A stretch of DNA of 5,951 bases from positions 1 through 5,951 of the forward strand of contig CACYDY010000066.1 of the NCBI GenBank assembly GCA_902773245.1, written 5' to 3'. Positions 1-5,267 of this stretch are shown piece by piece; within the stretch, counting starts at the first letter, position 1, and the number at the start of each line of letters is the position of its first letter. The notes under the pieces are model-generated. The model was not told where the DNA came from, did not search any database, and worked only from the letters and a program-made list of their open reading frames with translations. The translations under genes were made by a program, and so were the position numbers. The stretch is from an uncultured Ruminococcus sp. GTDB lineage: Bacteria > Bacillota > Clostridia > Oscillospirales > Acutalibacteraceae.

Positions 1-1749
1 AAAGAGAAAAATCTGACTTTCGGCTACATGGAGCAGCACAGCTGTTCCACCCCCGACAGAACCGTCTATAACGAATTGCTGAGCGTTTTTGAACAGCATA
101 TCAAAGATGAAAAAAGACTCGACGAAATTGCGTTTTTGATAGAACAAAAAATCGGAAATACCGATGATTTGGTTTCGGAACAGTTCAAGATCAGAGAACG
201 CTTTGAACGAGAGGGCGGATTGACATATATCAGCAGAACGAAAGCCGCCCTCAAAGGTCTTGGATTTGCCGACGAAGAATTTGACATGGCTTCTCAAAAG
301 CTTAGCGGAGGGCAGCGGTCAAAGCTGTCTTTGGCAAAGCTTTTGCTCAGCGGCGCAGATATTCTTCTTTTGGACGAGCCGACAAACCATCTCGATATCT
401 CGGCTGTAAACTGGCTTGAGGGGTTTATCAAGGAGTACAAGGGGACTGTCCTTGTTGTTTCGCATGACAGATATTTTCTTGATTCCGTTACAAATAAAAC
501 ACTCGAAATCGAAAACGGAAAATCTCAGATGTACTCGGGATCTTACTCGGTGTTTATAGAAAAAAAGCAGAAGCAGCAGGAGATCCTCGAACAGCAGTAC
601 GCAAATCAGATCAAGGAAATATCACGTATTGAGGGAATTGTTGAACAGCAAAAACGCTGGGGCAGAGAACGTAATTTTATCACCGCAGCAAGCAAGCAAA
701 AGCAAATCGACAGACTCAAGGAGGAGCTTGTTGTACCCGACAGCGAGCTTGAACAGGTGAATTTTCGCTTCACTCCAAAATGCGAAAGCGGAAATGATGT
801 TTTGATTTGTGAGAATTTATCAAAATCATTCGGGGATAAAATGCTTTTTGAGAACGTAAATCTGCACATCAGACGAGGAGAACGAGTATTTATTCTCGGT
901 GAGAACGGCTGCGGAAAAACAACGCTTTTCAAGATAATCAGGAGAATCTGCGAACAGAACAGAGGAAGCGTGACCCTCGGCGCAAACGTGGAAACAGGTT
1001 ATTTCGATCAGGTACAAAGCGATCTTAACCTTGAAAAATCGGCGATCGATGAGATATGGGACGAGTTTCCGCATATGACCGAAACAGAAGTCAGAACGGT
1101 GCTTGGACGTTTTCTTTTCAAAGGCGACAATGTTTTCAGACAGCTTTCGCAGATGAGCGGCGGCGAAAGGGCACGAATAGCTTTGCTGAAGCTTATGCTG
1201 AAAGGAGCAAATTTCCTGCTGCTTGACGAGCCGACAAACCACCTGGACACAGGGTTCAGAGAACAGCTTGAAAAGACCCTGAACGACTACACCGGCACAA
1301 TGCTGATAATTTCCCATGACAGATACTTTATCAACAAGCTTGCAGACAGAATATTGGTACTTGGCAGAAACGGAGTTTCGGAATATCTCGGAAACTATGA
1401 CTACTACATAGAAAAAACAAACGAAACCTTTGACAAGGGTATCTTTAATGCCCCCGAGAAGAAGCTGCCAAACGGTAAAAAACAAAACGATTACAATCTC
1501 AAAAAAGAGCGTCAGTCCAATTTGAGAAAAGCAAAAACACGGCTCAAAAAATGTGAGGAAAATATCTCCGAAACAGAGGAAAAAATAGCAGAAACACAGC
1601 AGCTGCTGCAAAGCGGCGAAGCTCCTGCGGATTACGAAAAGCTGCTTGAGTTTACGAACGATCTCGAGGAGCTTAACCGCAAGCTTGAAGAGCTTTACGA
1701 AGAATGGGAGGAAGTAAGCTCCCTTTTAGAGCAGCTGGAAGCCGAATAG
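1..1749 (+). CDS. ABC-F family ATP-binding protein, 5'-truncated by window edge
   Basis: Soluble ABC-F ATPase with two nucleotide-binding domains and no membrane segments. Characterised family members act on the ribosome (translation factors or antibiotic-resistance proteins). The frame is open from base 1, so the start lies upstream. 582 residues are visible; family members such as YdiF have about 640, so roughly 60 are missing, including the first Walker A. Domain 1 keeps the Q-loop (GYMEQ, near base 25), signature LSGGQ (301-315), Walker B ILLLDEPTNHLD (361-396) and the switch His in VVSHDR (463-465). A charged helical linker follows (about 550-735), the position of the ABC-F interdomain arm. 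Domain 2 has Walker A GENGCGKTT (898-924), signature SGGE (1156-1167), Walker B LLLDEPTNHLD (1216-1248) and His at 1315. A Lys/Glu-rich coiled-coil tail (about 1498-1746) resembles the C-terminal extension of Uup/YdiF-type proteins. All visible catalytic elements are intact. The subfamily, and whether it gives drug resistance, cannot be decided from this sequence. Confidence 0.95.
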   Translation, partial: KEKNLTFGYMEQHSCSTPDRTVYNELLSVFEQHIKDEKRLDEIAFLIEQKIGNTDDLVSEQFKIRERFEREGGLTYISRTKAALKGLGFADEEFDMASQKLSGGQRSKLSLAKLLLSGADILLLDEPTNHLDISAVNWLEGFIKEYKGTVLVVSHDRYFLDSVTNKTLEIENGKSQMYSGSYSVFIEKKQKQQEILEQQYANQIKEISRIEGIVEQQKRWGRERNFITAASKQKQIDRLKEELVVPDSELEQVNFRFTPKCESGNDVLICENLSKSFGDKMLFENVNLHIRRGERVFILGENGCGKTTLFKIIRRICEQNRGSVTLGANVETGYFDQVQSDLNLEKSAIDEIWDEFPHMTETEVRTVLGRFLFKGDNVFRQLSQMSGGERARIALLKLMLKGANFLLLDEPTNHLDTGFREQLEKTLNDYTGTMLIISHDRYFINKLADRILVLGRNGVSEYLGNYDYYIEKTNETFDKGIFNAPEKKLPNGKKQNDYNLKKERQSNLRKAKTRLKKCEENISETEEKIAETQQLLQSGEAPADYEKLLEFTNDLEELNRKLEELYEEWEEVSSLLEQLEAE

Positions 1750-1753
1750 GAGG
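1748..1753 (+). promoter_or_regulatory. Ribosome binding site AGGAGG overlapping the ABC-F stop
   Basis: A perfect AGGAGG shares two bases with the TAG stop of the ABC-F gene (1747-1749) and sits 8 nt before a TTG codon at 1762. This fixes the start of the next gene at TTG, and suggests both genes are on one transcript with possible translational coupling. Confidence 0.85.
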
Positions 1754-1761
1754 AACGCATT

Positions 1762-2247
1762 TTGAAAATATCAATAACATTCACCTCGGATACGGATACC
1801 GAGCAGCATGACAGCAAACGAAAAAAAGTACATAAAAAGCCATGGTTCTGGCTGCTGATAATTCTGATTGCGTCGGCTGCGTTCAGGTTCTTTACGGAAT
1901 TTAACGCAGATATTCCGGTGTTTAACTCCGACGACGAAGATCTGTTTTTCGACTCTGAAATAAACAACGAAACAGACGCTCCCCGCAGCGTATCCGACGA
2001 CAAAGACAGTAACGAACAGTCCGAAAAATCGGAAACTACCGAACAACGCAGCGCAAAAGCAAGGTCGATATTCCATTTTATTGTTAATACTGCCACAAAG
2101 AAATACCATACAAGAGAGTGCAGCGCTGCCAAAAAGCTTGTTGACGACAAAAGACTTGATACGGACATCGAAGCCGAAAGCCTTGAAGAGGCTAAGAAGC
2201 TTATCGAATCACAGGGGTACGAAATGTGCGGGATCTGTGACAGATAA
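1762..2247 (+). CDS. Single-pass membrane protein with C-terminal Ada-like zinc-binding motif
   Basis: 161 residues from a TTG start, chosen because of the perfect AGGAGG 8 nt upstream. The N-terminus (1-27) is polar and ends in a basic stretch (KRKKVHKK). One hydrophobic segment follows at about 28-44 (WFWLLIILIASAAF), then an acidic Ser/Asp/Glu-rich linker (about 48-100). The basic flank before the segment suggests the N-terminus stays in the cytoplasm and the C-terminal part lies outside. Residues about 103-161 carry VNTATKKYH-x3-C, with His116 and Cys120, and end in MCGIC, with Cys156 and Cys159. The spacing and the 'TKKYH..C ... GY..C..C' layout match the small Ada-type metal-binding fold, where four ligands of a C-x3-C...C-x2-C set bind zinc; here His replaces the first Cys. 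Similar motifs occur as C-terminal tails of secreted or competence-related Firmicutes proteins. Function is unknown; zinc binding is inferred. It starts 12 bp after the ABC-F gene, probably in the same operon. The intact frame and strong ribosome site support a real gene. Confidence 0.85.
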   Translation: MKISITFTSDTDTEQHDSKRKKVHKKPWFWLLIILIASAAFRFFTEFNADIPVFNSDDEDLFFDSEINNETDAPRSVSDDKDSNEQSEKSETTEQRSAKARSIFHFIVNTATKKYHTRECSAAKKLVDDKRLDTDIEAESLEEAKKLIESQGYEMCGICDR

Positions 2248-2268
2248 AAATATACTTATATTTCCTTT

Positions 2269-2297
2269 TTGCAATTATAACAAGCCGAAACTATAGT
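2269..2297 (+). promoter_or_regulatory. Candidate sigma-A promoter for the CorC-like gene
   Basis: TTGCAA (2269-2274), a 17-nt spacer, then TATAGT (2292-2297): 4 of 6 and 5 of 6 matches to the vegetative consensus. Transcription would start near 2303-2305, giving a leader of about 45-50 nt before the ATG at 2351. The -10 lies inside the left arm of an inverted repeat. Identified by eye only. Confidence 0.55.
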
Positions 2298-2316
2298 ATT
2301 CTTATCCTTATAGTTT
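2288..2316. repeat. 8-bp inverted repeat over the -10 and start region
   Basis: AAACTATA (2288-2295) and TATAGTTT (2309-2316) are perfect inverted copies separated by 13 nt. The left arm contains most of the proposed -10 element and the right arm falls just after the expected transcription start. It could be an operator for a dimeric regulator. Alternatively it is a weak A+T-rich terminator hairpin for the upstream gene pair, though the T-run after it (GTTTGATTATTTT) is broken. The sequence alone does not decide. Confidence 0.4.
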
Positions 2317-2333
2317 GTTTGATTATTTTGGAA

Positions 2334-2340
2334 AGAGGGA
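2334..2340 (+). promoter_or_regulatory. Ribosome binding site deciding ATG 2351
   Basis: AGAGGGA lies 10 nt before ATG 2351. An in-frame TTG at 2315 would add 12 residues but has no purine-rich site before it and falls within the inverted repeat, so ATG 2351 is preferred. Confidence 0.6.
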
Positions 2341-2350
2341 TTCATTAAAA

Positions 2351-3616
2351 ATGAATGAAATCATAATGGCTGTTTGTATTGCTGTATTAATAGCTTTTTC
2401 CGCTTTTTTCAGTTCAATGGAAACAGCCATTAATTCTGTAAGCCGCGCAAGGCTTCTGAATATGAAAGAGAAAGAGATCAAGGGCAGCTCAACCGCTTTG
2501 AAATTTCTTGACGAATACGACAAAACAATAACGACTCTTCTCATAGGCAACAATATCGTAAACATCGGCGCATCGTCATTGGCAACGGTTTTGTGTACAA
2601 AGCTGCTGGGAAATTACGGCGCGGCAGTCAGCACGGGAGCGCTCACGCTGCTTATTCTGACTTTTGGCGAGATAATTCCGAAATGCTACGCAAAAGAAAA
2701 CAGCGACAAGCTTTCGGTGAGATTTTCGGCGGCGGTTTATTTTCTGATGATAATTCTGACTCCGCTTTCCGTTTTGTTTATAAAAATAAATTCGCTTGCA
2801 ATGAAGCTTTCAGGCGCCAAAAAGGGATCTCCGAGCGTTACGGAGGACGAGCTGAAATATATTATCGAGTCGATCGAAGAAGAGGGCGTTCTCGAAGAAG
2901 CCGAAAGTGAAATGGTTCAGTCGGCTTTGGAATTTGACGAAAAAACAGTTCTTGAAATATTAACTCCGAGAGTTGACGTTATCTCAATTGATATCGACGA
3001 TACCCCCCGAGAGATAACAAAAACTATCGTGACGGAAAGATATTCACGGATCCCTGTCTACAAGGACAGCATAGACAACATCATAGGCATTCTTCATTCA
3101 AGAGATTATCTTGAAATATTGTCAAAGCACGAAACTCCCAACATAAAAGAACTGATGACAGAGCCGTTTTTTGTTTACAAAACAAGAAAGCTGTCGGCGC
3201 TGCTTTCCGATTTCAAACGAAACAGAACCCACATAGCCATCGTCGCAGACGAATATGGCGGTATGCTTGGTATTGTAACAATGGAAGACCTGCTCGAAGA
3301 GCTTGTCGGCGAAATATGGGACGAGGACGAAGAGATAGAGCTGCAATGCCGAAAGCTTTCGGATAACTGCTATGAAGTCAGCGGAGATATGCAGCTTGAC
3401 GACTTGCTGGAGCTTTTTGGAATACCCGAGAAGAATGTTGACACCGAGAGTCATTCGGTGGGCGGCTGGGTTTTCGAGCAGCTGGGACTGATTCCCGAAA
3501 AGGGGCAGAGTCTGGAGCTTAACGGATTGTCCATTAAAGTAGCGGAGGTTCGTGACAAGCGTATCAATAAGCTCATCATTAAAAAAGCAGAAGAAACAAT
3601 GTCGAATAAAGAATAA
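2351..3616 (+). CDS. CNNM/CorC (HlyC-type) transporter with CBS pair
   Basis: 421-residue inner-membrane protein of the family usually annotated 'hemolysin family protein' or 'HlyC/CorC transporter'. Characterised members, such as Bacillus YhdP (MpfA) and bacterial CorC, export or exchange Mg2+. Residues about 1-150 form the DUF21/CNNM membrane domain: hydrophobic segments near 4-26, 59-82, 90-110 and 120-145. It has the conserved SSMET (Ser21, Ser22, Glu24) that contributes to the Mg2+ site in CorC structures, plus GNNIVN (66-71) and FGEIIPK (105-111). Residues about 204-325 are a CBS pair starting at LTPRVDV and containing RIPVY...IIGILHSRD and the diagnostic DEYGGMLGIVTMEDLLEELVGEI. Residues about 335-415 are the CorC/HlyC C-terminal domain, with SHSVGGWVFEQLG. 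Length and domain order are complete. The gene has its own likely promoter and does not belong obviously to the upstream pair. Despite the 'hemolysin' label there is no reason to expect haemolytic activity. The exact cation is inferred from the family. Confidence 0.95.
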   Translation: MNEIIMAVCIAVLIAFSAFFSSMETAINSVSRARLLNMKEKEIKGSSTALKFLDEYDKTITTLLIGNNIVNIGASSLATVLCTKLLGNYGAAVSTGALTLLILTFGEIIPKCYAKENSDKLSVRFSAAVYFLMIILTPLSVLFIKINSLAMKLSGAKKGSPSVTEDELKYIIESIEEEGVLEEAESEMVQSALEFDEKTVLEILTPRVDVISIDIDDTPREITKTIVTERYSRIPVYKDSIDNIIGILHSRDYLEILSKHETPNIKELMTEPFFVYKTRKLSALLSDFKRNRTHIAIVADEYGGMLGIVTMEDLLEELVGEIWDEDEEIELQCRKLSDNCYEVSGDMQLDDLLELFGIPEKNVDTESHSVGGWVFEQLGLIPEKGQSLELNGLSIKVAEVRDKRINKLIIKKAEETMSNKE

Positions 3617-3621
3617 TTTTT

Positions 3622-3649
3622 TCACCGTTGCTAATAATAGTGACGGTGA
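3622..3649 (+). terminator. Hairpin after the CorC-like gene: terminator or ribosome-site lock
   Basis: TCACCGT (3622-3628) and ACGGTGA (3643-3649) form a perfect 7-bp stem with a 14-nt loop, starting 5 bp after the CorC-like stop. TTATTTT (3650-3656) follows, which gives a modest intrinsic-terminator shape. The right arm also contains GGTGA, the best Shine-Dalgarno match for ATG 3657, so the same structure could hide that site. Either role, or both, is possible. Confidence 0.5.
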
Positions 3650-3656
3650 TTATTTT

Positions 3657-4043
3657 ATGAATGCGTTTATAAAAATTCTTTTAATATTTGTGTCAGGCGG
3701 ATTGGGCTATGGAATTCTCGAGATAATATGGCGAAGAAAAACACATTGGTCTATGATTCTTGCAGGAGGGGTATGTTTAACGATTTTATATGAAATTTAC
3801 TCCAAGCACAGTTCCATGAGTTTAGTTAATCGGGGTTTGGTCGGAGCGGCGATAATAACGCTTGTGGAGTTGGTATTCGGGCTGATATTTAATTGCGGAT
3901 TGAAAATGGAAGTATGGGATTATTCAAAAATGCGTTATAATTATAAAGGACAGATATGTTTGGGCTACAGTGTGTTATGGGGGATACTGTCGGTGCCGGT
4001 ATCATTTTTTTGTATATATTTAAATAGTTTTTTTGTAAAATAA
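3657..4043 (+). CDS. Small multi-pass membrane protein, putative ABC-transporter type IV (CmpB-like) family
   Basis: 128 residues from ATG 3657. The likely ribosome site is GGTGAT (3645-3650), complementary to the 16S rRNA tail, 6 nt upstream; the frame is open further upstream inside the CorC-like gene but no other start is supported. About four hydrophobic segments: near 4-24, 33-48, 60-80 and 100-122. Motifs of the family called 'putative ABC-transporter type IV' are visible: LEIIWR (21-26), a THWSM stretch (29-33), Glu71 in a membrane helix, WDYS (87-90) and GQICL (98-102) followed by LWG. The family occurs widely in gut clostridia; its substrate and mechanism are not established, and no ATPase partner is next to it. 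Hand-counted G+C is about 36%, against about 45-48% in sampled lines of the CorC-like gene, and codons are richer in A/T, which suggests later acquisition or relaxed selection. An upstream promoter was not seen; it may rely on read-through from the CorC-like transcript. Confidence 0.8.
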   Translation: MNAFIKILLIFVSGGLGYGILEIIWRRKTHWSMILAGGVCLTILYEIYSKHSSMSLVNRGLVGAAIITLVELVFGLIFNCGLKMEVWDYSKMRYNYKGQICLGYSVLWGILSVPVSFFCIYLNSFFVK

Positions 4044-4054
4044 ATATATATGTG

Positions 4055-4081
4055 ATAATAAATAATTATAATTTTTATTAT
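4055..4081. other. A+T-only hairpin downstream of the CmpB-like gene
   Basis: ATAATAAA (4055-4062) and TTTATTAT (4074-4081) form an 8-bp stem with an 11-nt loop, starting 11 bp after the stop codon. With no G-C pairs it is a weak terminator candidate, and in such AT-rich DNA it could arise by chance. Confidence 0.25.
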
Positions 4082-4103
4082 TGATGTTTTGGTATTTAAT
4101 ACA

Positions 4104-4230
4104 CTGTTTACATCTTATCGACAGCGAAGCCTGATCCCTTTAGGCAGCAGAACGCCGCAGCGAGCGAAATACCCATGGTTCAAACCGGCTAACGCTCAAG
4201 TTGTGGACAGCACATTCAATAAGTAAACAG
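4104..4230. repeat. 127-bp block bounded by CTGTTTAC/GTAAACAG inverted repeats
   Basis: Perfect 8-bp terminal inverted repeats, CTGTTTAC (4104-4111) and GTAAACAG (4223-4230), enclose a block that is about 49% G+C by hand count and sits in very AT-rich flanks. Inside are short complementary pairs that could fold: GCCT/AGGC (4129-4132, 4142-4145), GAGCG/CGCTC (4162-4166, 4193-4197) and the palindrome CCATGG (4173-4178). No clear target-site duplication flanks the block. The abrupt composition change and the bounded ends fit a small non-autonomous element (MITE-like), an intergenic repeat family member, or a structured RNA. I do not recognise it as a known RNA family, and no second copy is in the window. 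Confidence 0.4.
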
Positions 4231-4311
4231 GTTCGTAAAATGAGCAGCCGAGATTATGAAAAGCTGTCAGCTATTATTATTAAAATTACTATTGGTTACA
4301 AATAGATTACG

Positions 4312-4364
4312 ACAAAGAGAACAAAAAATAAAAAAATTGAAATAATTTTTATAAATTCTCTTGT
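4312..4364. other. Long imperfect A+T-rich hairpin abutting the tepA promoter
   Basis: Outer arms ACAA-A-GAGAA (4312-4321) and TTCTCTTGT (4356-4364) pair over 9 bp with one bulged A; inner arms AAAAATT (4332-4338) and AATTTTT (4344-4350) close on a 5-nt loop. The right arm runs into the -35 region of the following promoter. It may end upstream transcripts, act as a bent UP-like element, or be compositional chance. Confidence 0.3.
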
Positions 4365-4389
4365 TTACATTCATTAATAATGGTATAAT
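4361..4389 (+). promoter_or_regulatory. Extended -10 promoter for the TepA-like gene
   Basis: TGGTATAAT (4381-4389) is a full TGnTATAAT extended -10. TTGTTT (4361-4366) at 17-nt spacing is a weak -35, as expected when an extended -10 is present. AT-rich DNA upstream could serve as an UP element. Transcription would start near 4395-4397, giving a leader of about 50 nt before GTG 4446. Confidence 0.7.
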
Positions 4390-4431
4390 GTAAGACGTAT
4401 TTTAATATGCCTTTAGGGGATAATAACCTTT

Positions 4432-4438
4432 GGAGGTG
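4432..4438 (+). promoter_or_regulatory. Ribosome binding site GGAGGTG deciding the tepA start
   Basis: GGAGGTG lies 7 nt before GTG 4446 (9 nt from GGAGG), with an in-frame TTG at 4443 just before it. An upstream in-frame ATG at 4407 has no ribosome site and is only about 10 nt from the expected transcription start, so it is unlikely to be used. Confidence 0.8.
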
Positions 4439-4445
4439 TGTTTTG

Positions 4446-5177
4446 GTGAATACCTATATTGAAAGCAGTTCAGAGAACAAAAAGAAAAAAGAAAAGAAAT
4501 CTGAAAATTACACCGATTGCGGCGAACGTGTTGATGAAAGAGAAAACAACGGCTCGGTTGTGATCGGCAATGACGATTGCGTTATCAATTGTCTGACTGT
4601 CATAGGCGAGATAGAAGGCCACACTGAATCTCCGCCTCAGAACAAGACCACAAAATATGAACACGTTATTCCTCGGTTGGTTTCCATCGAAGAGGATAAG
4701 AATATTGACGGGCTTTTGGTGATTTTGAATACTGTCGGCGGCGATATCGAAGCCGGACTTGCGCTCGCCGAGCTTATGGCAGGAATGAGCAAGCCTACGG
4801 TGTCACTCGTTCTGGGGGGCGGTCATTCGATCGGAGTGCCGCTTGCAGTTGCGGCGAAGTATTCATTTATTGCGCCGAGCGCGTCAATGACAATTCACCC
4901 GGTGCGCTCCAACGGACTGACTCTCGGAGTTCGTCAGTCGTTTGAGTATCTGAAGCGTATGCAGGAGAGGATCAATAATTTTGTTGCAGCCAATTCTAAT
5001 ATTACCGCAGAAAAATATAACGATCTCGTAATGACTACCGGAGAACTTGTTATGGACGTGGGAACGGTTCTTGAGGGGAAAAGAGCTGTGGAGGTCGGGC
5101 TGATCGACAGCGTGGGAAGTCTTAGCCTTGCAGTCGAAAAGCTGAAAGCTTTGATCAACGAAAATCGAAAAAAATAG
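4446..5177 (+). CDS. tepA: TepA-like ClpP-family serine peptidase
   Basis: 243 residues from GTG 4446, chosen from the GGAGGTG upstream; TTG 4443 is a close alternative. Residues 1-45 are charged, Lys/Glu-rich and probably disordered, with no signal peptide. Residues about 48-240 form the ClpP/crotonase fold and resemble Bacillus subtilis TepA (YmfB): IEGH...PPQNKTTKYEH (56-73), NTVGGD (95-100), GGGHSIG with nucleophile Ser128, TIHPVR with His151, and candidate third member Asp204 in VMDVGT. The spacing Ser-23-His-53-Asp is close to ClpP (25 and 49), so the triad looks intact. TepA has been linked in Bacillus to protein export (degrading leftover signal peptides); the precise role here is inferred. 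It lacks the propeptide and ATPase-docking features I would use to call true ClpP, and no Clp ATPase is adjacent. The gene has its own extended -10 promoter and precedes uppP by 90 bp on the same strand. In Bacillus tepA lies near spoIIIE/ftsK; that neighbour is not seen here. Confidence 0.92.
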   Translation: MNTYIESSSENKKKKEKKSENYTDCGERVDERENNGSVVIGNDDCVINCLTVIGEIEGHTESPPQNKTTKYEHVIPRLVSIEEDKNIDGLLVILNTVGGDIEAGLALAELMAGMSKPTVSLVLGGGHSIGVPLAVAAKYSFIAPSASMTIHPVRSNGLTLGVRQSFEYLKRMQERINNFVAANSNITAEKYNDLVMTTGELVMDVGTVLEGKRAVEVGLIDSVGSLSLAVEKLKALINENRKK

Positions 5178-5187
5178 CTGCTTTTAA

Positions 5188-5211
5188 GGGCGGAGAATTA
5201 TTTGTCTGCCC
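5188..5211 (+). terminator. Weak hairpin between tepA and uppP
   Basis: GGGCGGA (5188-5194) pairs with TCTGCCC (5205-5211) over 7 bp including one G-U, around a 10-nt loop, starting 10 bp after the tepA stop. No run of T follows, so termination would be inefficient and partial read-through into uppP is likely. It may instead be an mRNA-stabilising or processing structure. Confidence 0.3.
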
Positions 5212-5229
5212 GAATACATACAATAATAT
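5202..5229 (+). promoter_or_regulatory. Weak candidate promoter for uppP
   Basis: TTGTCT (5202-5207), a 16-nt spacer and TAATAT (5224-5229) form a possible vegetative promoter. It overlaps the hairpin just before it. In this A+T-rich spacer such matches are common, so this is only a suggestion. Confidence 0.25.
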
Positions 5230-5267
5230 AGATTTTTCACCGAAGAAATTTATCAGGAGGAATACAT

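Noticed and set aside
826..1611. A 261-codon open frame on the minus strand inside the ABC-F gene
   Set aside because: It lies wholly opposite a gene with intact family motifs, shows no recognisable domain, and is explained by the codon bias of the + strand gene. Other minus-strand frames (for example 1695-2168, 1771-2109, 3122-3625) are rejected for the same reason.
2081..2296. A + strand 71-codon frame overlapping the Ada-like protein gene
   Set aside because: It is out of frame within the 3' part of a gene with clear motifs and has no convincing ribosome site.
2298..2350. Mg2+ riboswitch (M-box) before the CorC-like gene
   Set aside because: The leader from the predicted start is only about 50 nt, too short for the M-box, and its conserved elements are not seen.
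2315..2350. Upstream TTG start for the CorC-like gene
   Set aside because: No ribosome site precedes it and it falls in the inverted repeat, while ATG 2351 has AGAGGGA upstream and starts just before the first membrane helix.
4173..4195. tRNA T-arm-like GGTTCAAACC
   Set aside because: The flanking bases do not form the five-pair T stem, and no acceptor, D or anticodon arm is present at the right distances.
4062..4226. Open frame running through the inverted-repeat block, ending at TAA 4224-4226
   Set aside because: It has no ribosome site or good start codon, only about 40 codons lie in the GC-rich part, and the product matches nothing I recognise. A decayed coding fragment cannot be excluded.
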